DNA of 64,000 nt from Anaeramoeba flamelloides (taxonomy: Eukaryota > Metamonada > Anaeramoebidae). The notes beneath the pieces were generated by a model. It was not told where the DNA came from. It did no database searches and was given only the letters and a program-made list of their open reading frames with translations. The position numbers were made by a program, and so were the translations under genes. The stretch's first letter is position 1; each line of letters starts with the position of its first letter. The stretch spans positions 5,580,001 through 5,644,000 of the forward strand of contig JANTQA010000047.1 of the NCBI GenBank assembly GCA_027625915.1. The letters are read 5' to 3'. This document shows positions 1-12,837 of this stretch, piece after piece.

Positions 1-1417
1 TCTTAAACTATTTGGTTGAAATTTCCACACAACAACAACAATGCAAATTGAGATCTTTTATTTGTACTTTTGAATTAGTATAGGTTTCATTTAAAAAAAA
101 TTTACTGTTAAAAAAAAAAAAAGCTTTTAAAAAGAGATAATTTTGCCCTTATGAGATACAACGCTATTAGATTATGGGATGTGTTGTTATGTGGACATTT
201 TTGCTTGAATAGGGCTGATTTGCAATTTGGCCACCTTTTCGCGAAAATGGACATTCTTATTTTGCTTTTTGTCGTATTTTTTTGACTGATCTGTTTATTC
301 GATTAAAACTTTTAAAACAAATAATTGAAAGAAGTATTTTTACTTTAAAAGGATTGGAGTTACTTTTTTTGAATACACTGGTACAAAAAATGATGCCTTA
401 ATTTTTAAATTTTTTTTGATAAATTTAGTTGTCATTGTCATAAAATTTTTTATTTTTTTATGAAAGAAAGTTCCAAAAAACAAATCACCAAAGAAAAGCA
501 AAATATTTATTTTCCGAAAGCAAGAGCTTATGGAGATCTTCATCTTCAAAATGTTTACAAGGTGGTTTTTCAAGTTTTTTGCCAATGGCTTGGTAAGAAA
601 TACTCGGCTGCCTTATAGAACAGACTAGCCATGTCATGCACAAACAACATTTATTCAGTTTGGTTTTGTTGAGGTTGGAAGTTTTTATTGTGTACTTTTT
701 GGTTTGATAAGGATTTTTTTTTTTCTTTCAATTAGGATCACATTTGATACAACCAAATTTTTGGTGAATTAATAATAGTACATAAGTATGTGTGTAAAAA
801 GTCAAATAATTTTTCCAAACAACTAATTTTTTTTTTGTTTATAAAAAAAATTAAAATTAAAAAAGCAAAAAAATTTCTTTTTTCAAAATAAAAATGAAAA
901 ATTGATCATATTAAACTCTTTATTAATTTTGATTTGTTTAGATAAAGTGTCAATAAGTTTCTTTTTTTCTTTTTAAATTTAAAATCGAAAAAAATGAAAA
1001 AGAAAGAAAATGAAGAATTTTTATGTTTACAATTTGCTTAAGCAAACTTTGAAAAACTTTAAATGATTTGAGATGTTACAAAAATAAAATACTAAAACCA
1101 TTTTTGGAGAGATTTTTCCTTTAACGAGTTGTTCATAAAATTTTGTAAAAAGGAATTGAAAATCTACCAACCTCTCCCGATCATTTTAATCTAGTTAGAA
1201 TATTGGAAATCCAAAAAATTTAACATTTCTTTTCGTTGAATATCGCATAGATCAATAATTTGTGAGACTTACCAACTCTCTCGGCTATGTTTTTTTTTTT
1301 TTTTTTTCAATTCTCCACTATTTTTCACTCCAGACTTTGTTGTTAAAATGCAATTATTTGAAATTCATAATTTTTTTTATATTTTTCTGTTATTTTCTTT
1401 TTTTTTTTCTTTGTTAT

Positions 1418-1452
<35 letters not shown>

Positions 1453-1511
1453 TGTGATACTCATTAATAATATTCTTAAAAATATCATTTAATACTCTTT
1501 ATTGATAATAG
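1..1511. other. AT-rich DNA upstream of first recognised CYFIP exon
   Basis: No open frame here resembles the N-terminal ~190 residues expected for CYFIP. The stretch is dominated by A and T runs, including a T tract of about 45 bases at 1406-1450 that would serve as a polypyrimidine tract for the acceptor AG at 1510-1511. It is most simply the 3' part of a long intron, with the first exons lying outside the window. Small AT-rich open frames in it look like chance. Confidence 0.5.
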
Positions 1512-4472
1512 AGAATGCTCTATAAATCAAGAACAAGATCTTGAACAAACAACAAGATTGCAAAGGATGCATGAAATAAGTATGTTTCTGGCTAACAAAT
1601 ACAGTTTAACTTCGAATCTTAAAACTGAGCTAATTAAAATCAATGGGTAATAATATAATATTTTCCTTTTCTTTCATCATTTCATCATTTCATCATAACA
1701 ATTTTATTTTAATTTATTTATTATAATCCAAATATATTCCATTTTGAAAAAAAAAATTAATAATAATAATTTAAAATTAGATTTGAACAACCCTTGATTG
1801 ATTTAATCAATTATTTAGTTAACAGATATCAAGAACAAATTTATTTTACTACATCAGAAAAGCATCAAATTTTAAGGACTATTGTTATCATTTTGATTTT
1901 ACTTGATCAAAAAGAAGAAAAAAATAATGCTTTTAATATGAAAGGGGTTCCTATTAAAAAAATTGGAAAATTCATCAAAGTAATTATTTTTTCGCAAAAA
2001 AAATTAAATTAAATAAAACAAAACAAACAATTCACAAAAAAAATAAATTTGTTTAAATTCACAAAAAATTCAAAAAACAAAAAATTAATAATAAAAAAAA
2101 AAAAAAAAAAAAAAAAAGTGGACACCATGTATTCTTTATTGTGGAGATATGGCAATGAAATTAGAAGAATTATTATTGCAAAGTTTCCATTTCAATCAAA
2201 ATCCTAATATTTTTAGTAATATTGACGAAAGAAAAGTACAAGAAAAATATTTGCTTACGTCTCATATCAAGAAAGAGAGGGAAAATCATAATAACTATAT
2301 TAGCTTTCTTTACAACACATTAAATATTCTTAATATCAAAGACAAATTAAAAAAGAAAATGGAACATAAAGAACGAGAAGAAATTATCCAAATGGTTATG
2401 AGAGGATTTAGATTAATTTCAAATTGGAGTACGATGGTCATTGAACAACTTGCATGGAAATATACCCACCCAAATACTAGTAAAAAATTATCTAAAGAGA
2501 CCAGTGGGTATGAAAGGGTTGTTCGATATAATTATACAAACAAAGAAAAAGAAATTCTAATTGAATTTATTTCAATGATCAAAGGTTTGGCAAGCATATT
2601 AACAAGCAAAGAAGGTTATTTAGCACCAATTATTAGAGTGTATCTTTATGAATGCATCCAAGAATTTGCTCAAGTAAAATAATTCTTTCTATTTAATATT
2701 TGTGAACTGATTATCTTTTTCTAAACTAATATTTCTTTTTTTTTTTTTAATTTGATTACCACCTTCATATTCACTAACAATGAAAATGTCATTCAAATCT
2801 ACATTTACATTCACATTTACATTTATATTTACACTTACATTTACACTTATAATTACACTTACATTTACACTTAAATTTACAATCATTTTCACAATCACAT
2901 TCTAATTATGAAAATAATTTTATTAGTTTTTTTAAATCCTTTATATCTATTTATATCAGGTATTTATGCTTTCGAAATAATTCATAATCTTCTTGTTTAT
3001 ATTATTTGACCACCCCTACAATTTAGGTTTTTATATGAAATAAATATCTAAAATGGCATTAAATATACTCCATATAAAAAAAAAATTGTGGATTAGCTTA
3101 TTTTTATGCTGTTTCATTATTTATTTTAATTTACTACAAAAAAAAGACGGAAACCAACTCTGTTTTTCCACTTTTCTTTTTAATAAAAACTTTGACAGTT
3201 AGCCAAATGACGATTAAACACTTTTTAACATTTTCTTATAAATGAAGAAAAAATAATTGTCAATTTTACTCATTTTATTTATAAAAACAAATAAAAATAA
3301 AAAAGCAGAAGCAACAAACTATACAGAAGTCTAACAGCAAAGATAAAATAAAAACTCTTTATTTGGAACTGATTTAATAAATTTATATAAAACTTTGATA
3401 CTTACATTATTTCCAAATTTCACTTAAAAAAATGAGATCGAATGAAGAAATTTTTGATTTGGATCAATTTTTCAAATTAAAATTATTTTTAATTCAAAAA
3501 ATGTGAATGAACTATTGATTAGAATACGATGAATGAAAAACGAAAAAAAAAAAAAATGTTGATATCCAAATTATTTAACAATCCTTTTATAAATTCCTTT
3601 TTTTAAAAAATTAATATTAATAAACTAAATAATCAATATACCAATTAAACAAATAAACAAACAAATAAAAAACAAAAAACAAAACAAATAAAAAAAAAAA
3701 AATAGAATACAATTAGGCCAATAGTCAAACGATCATCAAAAAAACAAAAAAAAAAAAAAGAAGTTTTTGAAACCATAATGTTTCTTCGAACTGTCTTAGC
3801 TGATTGGAAGGAAGGAAAAGAACCAAAGGATGCAGCTGTTATGGGGAAAAGTTATAAAGGGACATTTAGCTATGAATCTAAAAAAGTGGGAATTTGTCAA
3901 AGTTTATTTACTTTAATTCCCTCCTTATTGGAAACATATTATGACGAAAAGGCAGAGGGTATGAAAGGAGGATTCCGTAAAGAAAAAAATTTTAAAAATA
4001 CCGAAGTCAAAATTTTACAAGACTTTGTGTCTCAGATGTGGTCTTGGAAATATTTATTGGAATATTCCAAAACAATTATCCAAACCACGGATCTTGGTAT
4101 AATGTGGTATAGGGAATTTAATTTAGCTTTAAACCAAAAAGTACAGTTCCCAATTGAAATGAGTTTGCCTTGGATTTTGACAAAATATGCCTTATCCATG
4201 AAAACTTCTCATGTCACAGAATTGATGCTTTATCCTTTATCTTTATACAATGATGCAGCTGATTCTGCTCTTTATGTTTTTAGACAACAATTTTTATATG
4301 ACGAAATTGAAGCAGAAATTGATCTTTGTTTTGAACAATTAACTTTTACATTGACAGAGGAAATTTTTTCTCATTATAAAAAAGTTGCTGCAATTTTATT
4401 ATTAGAAACTCAATATAAAAAAGAAATGAAAGCGTAATTATCTTATTTTCTTTTATATTTGAATAAAATCTA

Positions 4473-4508
<36 letters not shown>

Positions 4509-6574
4509 TATTTATGTATGTATTTATGTATGTATGTATGTATGTATGCACACATGTATCTATATTAATTTTTTAATGAATCAACTGCTTTTTATTCCTT
4601 TAAAAATCAATTTAATTAATTAATTTAATTCATTAAATTTATCAATTTGATTGCCTTTCCTTTCATTTAATAAAAAAAAAAAAAATTCAAAAACAATAAA
4701 AACTAAACAAAAACCAATAATTTTATTAATAAATAAAAAAAAAAACAAACCAAATAAATACATAAAATAAAAAAAAAATAAAAAATAGAGTAAATCCAAA
4801 TCTCAAATTTGTTCCACCAAAGTCTAGATATTCAGTATTAATGAAACAAAGGCATTTCCATTTATTAGGAAGGGTTGTTAATTTAACAGAATTATTAACA
4901 CAGCGATTAAACAATGTCTTTCGAGAGAACATTGATTGGGCCATTAGGAAATTTGAATCAAGTGAGCTCTCTGGAATTATTGAATTAGATTTCCAATTAA
5001 AGAATATTAAATTAGCACATGAATTATTATCTGAGCATTTGTTTTTGGATAGTTATGATTCAATGTATAAAGAAGTGAACCAATCAATGTCTTTGAAATC
5101 GCTTCAGGGAAGAGTAATCATTCATTGTATTTATGAATTTATTGAAGACTTGGCAACCAATTTTGTTTACAATTCGATCACACAACGGTTTATCAGATCG
5201 CAATTGACCTTTGTCGATGAAGTACAAAGAGCCAAAATGGGGAAGGTCCCTGAACTGTTTCAATTCGGTGACACCGAGCTAACAGATCTTTATGACGAAA
5301 TCTTTGAGCTCTATCGGGGCTTTATTGGCACTGTGCATATTGCAACGATTCTCCGGATCGTCAATGAAGACAATTTGCCGCTTATTGCACAGGAATGCCT
5401 CACGAGCGTTGAATTGAAAATCCAAAACGTGCTTGCGCCATACGTGGAAGAGCTTTTAACTGCCATCTATACCAAGACAGCACTGCCGTCAATGGATAAT
5501 TATGGGATCGATGGATGCTTCGGCGGGTTTGAATTGTCGCTCAACGATCTCAGGGAATACAGCGAACTTGAAAGCAAGGTTTACCAAAACTTTCGAGAAT
5601 TGGGCAACACCATTATTTTGATGTATTTGTTTGAACAGGCAATGCCACAGCTAAAGGTCAAAACCTTTATCAACAGCGCACCATTTTTGTGTGTAATTCC
5701 TAAAGACGAATTTAATAAAAGAGCCAAAATGTCTTTAAAAAAGGAAGGATCTTCGTCAACTAAAAAAAGGAAAACGAAAAAAAAGAGCGAAGATCAAGAT
5801 CTTGATGAAAATTCGCAAGAATACCAAGAAAAAAAGAATCAGTTGATTGAAAAAATGAAAGCAAAAAGGAAAAATAAATCCTTAACAAAGGTTGTTGAGA
5901 AATTAATGGGATCGATCCAAGACTTTGGTATTCAGAAATCGGAAAATCTCATTAAAGATCTGATCACCTCCTGTGAAAAAACAGAAGAGCTCTACAAAAC
6001 CAATGAAACACCCATTTCCTTGTTCAGCGCGACCCTGCTTCATGTCAACAAAATGCTTGACCCCGTGAGAGAAAAATGGCTAGGTAATCGTGAAAACGGG
6101 CTGCCCAATATTGAATTGTCCAATGAGTTTTATCGACTGTGGTCCGCGCTCCAGTTCTTGTTTTGCTTGAAAATCTCTGAAAAGGATATTAAAGAATTTA
6201 AAAAGCAAAACAAGCTCAGCCAAGACAAAACTTGGGTTTACGATGTCCTTTTGCTGACCAATCAAGAAACCTATGGCGATGGTTTCGCTTGGGCGGGCGC
6301 TACAATCATTCACTTTTTGGGACAACGCGAAATGTTCGACGCTCTCGATTACTCCTATCATATAATGAACGCTAATGAGGCACTCGAAGAAAAGGCAGTC
6401 AAAAAGGACCATATTTTCTTTTTAAAGGGCACACAACGTATGAAGGAATTAAACGATATGATCTTTGGTATTTTAACATCATACGCTCCCTTGAAAGACC
6501 CCAAGGTTTTTGAATTTGACCCTCCTACTAGAGAACAATTAAATAACTTGAGTAAAACCAAAATGATGAATTAA
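1512..6574 (+). CDS. CYFIP: CYFIP/Sra-1/PIR121 family WAVE-complex subunit, 5' partial, multi-exon
   Basis: Cytoplasmic FMR1-interacting protein, the large subunit of the WAVE regulatory complex. In known species it binds Rac-GTP and releases WAVE to activate Arp2/3 at the cell edge. Exons read as 1512-1646, 1781-1979, 2119-2673, about 3761-4433 and 4789-6574; junction phases agree at 1646/1781, 1979/2119 and 4433/4789. Family signatures by memory include SMFLANKYSL, YFTTSEKH, YERVVRYNYTNKEK, QFPIEMSLPWILT, FLYDEIEAEIDLCF, KQRHFHLLGR and FRELGNTIILMYLFEQ. About 1110 residues lie in the window against ~1250 in animals; roughly 190 N-terminal residues are missing. The join 2673/3761 does not keep frame, so a micro-exon (the short basic linker of the family) is probably missed between them. 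A Lys-rich insert of ~35 residues lies near 5720-5890. Identity is very secure; the exact exon ends less so. Confidence 0.9.
2801..2902. repeat. Degenerate hexamer minisatellite (ACATTT/TTACAC) in a CYFIP intron
   Basis: About 15 imperfect six-base units built on ACATTT and ACACTT run head to tail, in the intron that follows the exon ending at 2673. Confidence 0.8.
4471..4556. repeat. (TA)n followed by (TATG)n microsatellite in CYFIP intron
   Basis: A (TA)n run of ~30 bases is followed by TATG/TATT tetranucleotide units up to a short CACACATG end. It sits inside the 4434-4788 intron, just after the donor. Confidence 0.9.
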
Positions 6575-6702
6575 AAAAAATCTATACACATCCATTTTGG
6601 TATTTTGATTTTTAGAATTTTTTATAACTGTTTTTCCTTCTTTCATTCAGTTAATTTTATTTGTTTTATCAAAAAGAAAATTGAAACTTTCAATAAAATT
6701 CC

Positions 6703-6738
<36 letters not shown>

Positions 6739-7032
6739 TTTTAATAAAACCTTTAGTTTTTACACATGGCGTTTCAGTCAAGATTTAATTTTACATTATA
6801 AATTCTAATTCAATGTTTTTTCAAGAAAAAAAATCTTAGTTAAATATTTTGGAAATAATACCTTAGAACTACTTCTTATTTAAGAAAATTTGATCAATTA
6901 CAACAACAACAACAACAAAATCAATAAAGAAAAACAAAGCTCTATATAAAAAAAAAAGAGGTTATGTAAAAACTTTTCAAATTAGTAAAACAAAACTAAA
7001 AGTATTTGGTAAATTTCTTGAAATTATATAAA

Positions 7033-8190
7033 AGGGATCAGTACTCCATATCAACAGAGAAAATTTTTAATAAATCTTATTTGGTGATATTCTCATCATT
7101 TAAATTTTGTTGATAGAAATGGTCCAAAAATTCTGATCTCAACGGAAAATCCTTAAAAAAGAAATTTTTTTTAAGTAAGATCAATTTTTTTTTTTACATT
7201 TTTTCTGAAAAAGAAATTTATTAAATTCCTTTTATTTTTGTATTATAAAAAGTTTTTAAATTGTTTATTAATATTTTTAAATCATCAGTATTATACAATA
7301 ACAAGCCTTTATTGTAAGGAATAATAATAAAAGATATATTTTTTTTGAGATTATTCTTTTGATTTACCAAAAATATTGAAGTATTTGACCAATTAAATAA
7401 TAATTATATTGTTTTAAGAAGGGTCATTATAACTTTTAAAATTTTTCAGTCATTTACAAATTTACAAAGGAAAGATGTTTTTGTTATAGGATTAAATTCA
7501 ATTTTTGAAATTACATTTTTCTTGAAGACATATTGGGAATTGTATAATTTTATTCTGAAAATTCAAAATCTTTTTTTTTCTGAATTGGGTTATTTAAATG
7601 GTAATACTGGTATTTGAAAATAATGCTCAAAAATTTGTGTAAAAAAAATTCAAAAATCAAAATTTTTTTTATAATTTATTTTTATTTTATATAAACTAGA
7701 AAATGGCTTTTTTTAACTTTATAGAATAAAAATTGATCAATAAAGAGATTTCTATTTTATTGAGAAAATTTTATTATTCTTCGATCATATTTCCATTTAT
7801 CGAATCATCTATGCCTTAATTAGTTTTATTTGTGGATATTGGACTTAATATCTTTCAAATTAAAAATAATAACAAAATAAATTTTTTTTTTTTTCAAAAT
7901 AAAAACTTTCTAATACAAAAACTAAAATATTTTCACCATTTACATGAATTAATTTTTTGATAATAAAAATAATAGGTTACTTTTTTTTTTTTTTATCTTG
8001 GCAACAGGTAAAATTATTGGATTTCAAAAAAAAAAATGACTTAAATTAATAAATTGTTTAAATGATGTTAACTCATCAATTTCACATATAAAAACGTAAA
8101 TTACAAAAAAAAATATTTTCAAGAACTTGACAAGATTTCAGATTATTTTTAAAAAATACTACTCTAATAAATGATTAAATACATTTAATC
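7033..8190 (+). repeat. Diverged repeat family 1, copy A
   Basis: About 1.1 kb, collinear and in the same orientation with 11053-12190. Shared anchors include TCTGAAAAAGAAA, AAATAGGTTACTTTTTTT, TTGTTTAAATGA and CTTGACAAGATTTCA in the same order at similar spacing. By eye ~70-75% similar with many small indels. No coding frame; family unknown. Confidence 0.75.
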
Positions 8191-8412
8191 AATTTTGATT
8201 ACCTAAATTACTGAGAAACATCATCATTAAAAAAAACTATTTTATTAAGGTAATGAATAATATTAAAACATGGAAGAATTCAGTGTACCCTGTAATATTA
8301 TATTTGTATACATATAAAAAATTGAAATCAAAATAATTTAAAAAATTGATCAAGAAGAAATAATAAAAAATTAAATATTAAATAGTTTTATAGGTCACAT
8401 TTAATACATTTG

Positions 8413-8445
<33 letters not shown>

Positions 8446-9022
8446 ATGAACTGAAAAAACTTTAAGTAGTTAATTATATGATATTTCAAAAATGTTTTTC
8501 ATTAAAGTTTTTTAATTTCTATTTTGAACCAAGACTTAAAATCGTCATCTTTTTGTGAATAATTGGAAATTGTGAAATAAAATGTTCTAAAAAAATCACC
8601 ACATATGTAATTAATGTGTATTAAAAATAAAAATGGATGAATGGGGTGAGGATATAAAAGCTAATAATTTGTAAAAATAATACCCATTTTTTGTAAATTT
8701 AAATGTTGAATAGTTCATTTTTAGATTAAAATGTTGATAAAGTTAGTTTCTCAAATTTTATTTATACAAGAGATTTTTTTTTTCACGTTTTACTGGTTTG
8801 AATTGTATTCTATTAAGATGAAGGGTTATAAAATATAAATATGAAGAAGTCGGTTAATCATATTGGTATTCAGAATCATAATAGTGTCTTTTACTTTCAA
8901 AAGGTGGGTAAAGGTAATAATATCAAAAGTTTAAAAGAAGCTGGTATAAAAGGAAAATACTAAAGACCAAACTTAATATTTACAATTGATAATGAATAAA
9001 AAAGATAATATCTTAATTTCTA

Positions 9023-10535
9023 TCCCTTATTAACCCTGATTTGTCAAAATTTCATCAAGTTTAAAATAAGAGATTTAAATTGGTATTGATGGCTAATATA
9101 TTTATTTTCTTATTTGTATTTAATCCAGATTTGAATTATAATAAAAGGTCAAATTTTAGCAAAGATATAGTAGATATGTTTTTATATTTTTCTTTGGAAT
9201 TGACTAAAAAAATAATAATAATTCATTTTTACATTTTCTATAAGATTATTATTTTTTAAAAATTTAGAAATGATATTACACTAACACTAATTAAAACCCG
9301 ACTTTATATCTTTATCAATAATAATAATCAAACAATGTTGTTAATTTATGATAAAAAAATATAAATAAAAAAAGATATTACTGAGAAATTTTTCATTTTA
9401 ATTTTTTTAGATAAAATTTTAGTAAATATTAAATCAGCAGAAAAATGAAATTCATTTCTTTTAGTCAAAATTAAAACATTAAAATAAATATTTTTCAAAA
9501 ATTTCAATTTAAATAATCCAAAATACTGTAAAAAAAAAAAGAAAAATAAAATGAAAAATAATTGCATTTATTACCTTGTACTAAAAACAAATTAAATTTT
9601 TTTTAATAGATAAAGTAATCAATCCTAAATTTAAAAAAAAAATAAAAATTTTTTAAAGTATTATTCAAAGATAACAGAATAATCTTTAAAACCAAGTATG
9701 TTTTTTTTTTTTGAATTTTGTTATTAGTAACTATTTGAATACTATAATTTTAAATTGAATTATCCTTTATAAATTAATACAGATCTTGAAAAGTAATTTT
9801 TGATTTGTGGTCTCTTATTCAGTAATATTGTTTATTTTATGTATAGATCTTTAATAAGTTAAAAATTCAAATATAATAAAAATCAACAAAAAAATCAAAT
9901 ATTAATCTAATTAATACTATTGGCCAAATCATTTAAATTTTTAAAAATTTCTTGTTGAAAAAATTTCCAACTTTAACAATAAAAAAAAAACAATTATTTT
10001 TTTTCAAATTTAATTAATATATTTTTTTTATTTTTGAATTATTTAGCATCAATATATAAATTTCTATTGAATGATAATCAATAGAAAAAACAAATTTTCT
10101 ATATGTTGTCAAAATATCTTTTTTTATGAATAAATTCTTTATTAACTTATTTAAAGGTAATTGGGGTGTAAATGGCCCCAAAAAATATCCAGTAAAGTAT
10201 GATGAGTTTTAATCATTAAAACTCGAAGTTTTTGATGTGTAAACGAACTTTTGTCAAAAAAAAAAAAAAAATTTTTTTAACAAAATTTGGATCGAAAAAT
10301 AATAAAATTGCAATAACCAAGAAAAAATTTTTTAAATATTGAAATTTTTTTTCAAGTTATTTTTTTAATATATGTAACTATACAATTTTTAATTATAAAT
10401 TTTTCTTTCTAAGATAATTTTTTTAAATTCTATATCTTATAACCATTTGATAACAATTCAACTTAAATATTTGGTTTCAAAGGTAGTTGGTATAATTGGG
10501 GTTCTAAGGGATATACAAGGCAATGTATTTTGGTG
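9023..10535 (+). repeat. Diverged repeat family 2, copy A
   Basis: About 1.5 kb collinear with 45874-47390. Anchors: TCTTATTTGT followed by TTTAATCCAGATTT, GATCTTGAAAAGTAATTT, TGGTCTCTTATT, GTTTTTGATGTG, and TTTGATAACAATTCAA near the 3' end. No coding frame is kept between the copies. Confidence 0.8.
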
Positions 10536-10664
10536 GTTATCTTATCGATCTTCAATCTTGTATTAATTATAATGTTGACTTAATAATGGGAATAAAATGA
10601 AATTTTTCTTTTTTTACCAAAATCCTAATTTAATGGTGTACTGTTATCGAAATAATACATGCCG

Positions 10665-11045
10665 AAAAGTTTAATCTTTGTTTCAAAATAAAAAGCTTGT
10701 TTCTTTTTTTTATAGAAGACATATACATTAAAAGCATCACTAAAACCAATAATAAAACTGACAAAAAATGAAAATTAAATTTGGTACTGATTTCTTCAAG
10801 TTCTGCACTTAATATTTGAATTATAAATACTATAGTAAAAATCGGCATGTCTATTAGAATTAATGCATGTTACTCAATAAAAAGGGTGTTTTTTTGTTAT
10901 CGAAAATTATACAACAACCGATCAAAAAAAACAACAATAAACCCTAAAAAAATATGGTATTGGTTTCTTAAAGTTCTATTATTTAAAAAGAAATTCTAAA
11001 AATGAAGGATCAAATTTAAATATTTATCTCAAAAAATAGAGTTGA
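10665..11045 (+). repeat. Two tandem copies of a ~175-190 bp repeat
   Basis: Units at about 10665-10860 and 10870-11045 share AAAAAG..TGTTT..., a run like CAATAATAAA, and GGTA.TG.TTTCTT.AAGTTCT. A third copy lies at 12450-12615. The second and third copies are nearly identical over 54 bp (10936-10989 and 12497-12550). Confidence 0.75.
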
Positions 11046-11052
11046 TTTTTAA

Positions 11053-12190
11053 GGGACTAGTCTTCTACGACAACAAGGCAAAATTTTAAAATATGTTATT
11101 GGTCGTATTCTCTACTTTCGTATATTGTAGATCCCAATTGTCAAAAAATTCTGATCGACTAAGAAACCCATAAAAGAAAATTGGTTTAGTTAGATCAATT
11201 TTTTTTTCCATTTTTTCTGAAAAAGAAAACTAATAAATTCATATTATTTCTCACATTATAACAAGTTTTTACCCCGTTTATTGTCATTCTGATCATTATT
11301 AGACCATAACATTTCTTTGTTACCAGTAATATTAATATGAAGATTTTTTTTCTTCTTTAAGATAAAACTTTTGGTTAACCAAAAAAATGATATATTCAAC
11401 GGATGAAAAAATAATTGTATTTTTTTAAGAATAATAGTTATAATAATCAAAATTTTGTGGTCATTTAAATATTTTACTCAGAAATTTTGTTTTTGTTTTA
11501 AGATGAAAATCGATTTTACAAAATAAAATTTTCTTGAAGATATTTGGAATTAGTTAATTTTATCCTCAAAATTCAAAATCATTTTTTTTCTGCCAAAAAT
11601 TATTTGAATTGTTATAAGGATTCTTCTGAATAAGACCAAACAATTTGTTAAAAAAATTTTTCAAAATTGAAAATTTTTTTACAATTCTTTTTCTTTTTTT
11701 GAAAACCAGAAAACAACTTTTTCAAAACATTAAAGAAAAAAATTTTTTTGCATAATAGATCTCACTTTAATTGATAAACTGGAGTTAAGTTTCTACCGAA
11801 TATTCATTTATTTAATCACCTAAACCACGAATAGTTTTAATGGCTGAGATTTGAATTGAAATATTAATCAAAGAAAAAGAAACTAAATAAAAAATTTGCT
11901 TTCGAAATCAATACTTTCCAATATAAAACGAAAAATATGTTTTCCCATTTTCAAGAATTAACTTAATTCTTAACAAAAAAAATAGGTTACTTTTTTTCGT
12001 ATTATATTGGAAAGATGCAAATTTTGAATTTCAAAAAAGAGACTCAAATCAAGAAATTGTTTAAATGAGGTTAACTCATCCATTTCATAAGTCGAAACAC
12101 AAATTACAAAAAAACTATTTTTCCAGACCTTGACAAGATTTCAATTTATTTTCAAAAATGACTACTCCCTTAAGAAATTTTTATGATCAA
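11053..12190 (+). repeat. Diverged repeat family 1, copy B
   Basis: Same family and orientation as 7033-8190. It starts directly after the 10870-11045 unit, so the two repeats are adjacent here but not at copy A. Confidence 0.75.
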
Positions 12191-12266
12191 CAAAAAATTT
12201 CAAAAAACTTGATTAAATTACCAAAAATGAAGGAACAAATCCATTCCTAATTTAAAATTAACTTAA

Positions 12267-12837
12267 TAACCCAAAGATTTTACCTTTAAAATTGATTTGA
12301 ACATAGGTATACTATTGGGTAGTTAATTGGATGTTTCCTTGCGACAAGAAGAAAAAAAGCACGGATTATATTTTGAAACATGAATTATACTGTAGTCAAA
12401 TTAACCCGTGTAAAAAAATATATTACGTGTTTCAAAATAAAAAGCGTGTTTTTTTGTTCTAGAAGACCAATACATTAACCAATGAAAGAAACCAATAATA
12501 AACCCTAAAAAAATATGGTATTGGTTTCTTAAAGTTCTATTATTTAAAAAAAAATTCTAAAAATGAAGAATCAAATTACAAAATTTATCTCAAAAAATAG
12601 AATAAATTTTTAATAAAATTTGTATGTTAGAAAAAAAACAAAAAAATTTCAAAAAAATTGAGAATATTATCGAAAATTTTCAACTATTTACATGAATAAT
12701 TTAAATTTTACTTTAAATAACCAGGTCTTTACTTTCAAAATTGATTTGAACTTATGTATACTATTTGTTAGTAGATTGGATGTTGCCTTGGTACAAGAAT
12801 AAAAAAAAGGACGGATAATATTTTGAAACATGGATTT
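12267..12837 (+). repeat. Direct repeat of ~125 bp flanking a third copy of the short unit
   Basis: 12267-12388 and 12710-12837 are direct repeats sharing AATTGATTTGAAC, GGTATACTATT/TGTATACTATT and CGGAT.ATATTTTGAAACATG. Between them lies the third copy (12450-12615) of the unit seen at 10870-11045. The arrangement looks like a local duplication of a repeat-bearing block; no coding frame and no terminal dinucleotide pattern of an LTR element is evident. Confidence 0.7.

Noticed and set aside
1262-1492. Open frame of 76 codons rich in Phe
   Set aside because: It is a translation of poly-T tracts in the presumed CYFIP intron; no coding character.
2689-2898. Val/Asn repeat protein on the minus strand in the CYFIP intron
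   Set aside because: Translation of the hexamer minisatellite; no start context or homologue.
10498-10515. GGGGTTC..AGGGAT motif (also at 47350) as a tRNA B box
   Set aside because: No matching acceptor stem, D-loop or anticodon arm at tRNA spacing; the motif is part of repeat family 2.
12267-12837. Direct repeats as LTRs of a retroelement
   Set aside because: Only ~125 b long, ~320 b apart, no TG..CA ends, no primer site and no protein frame; a local duplication fits better. No retroviral, Polinton or other virus-like gene was seen in the window.
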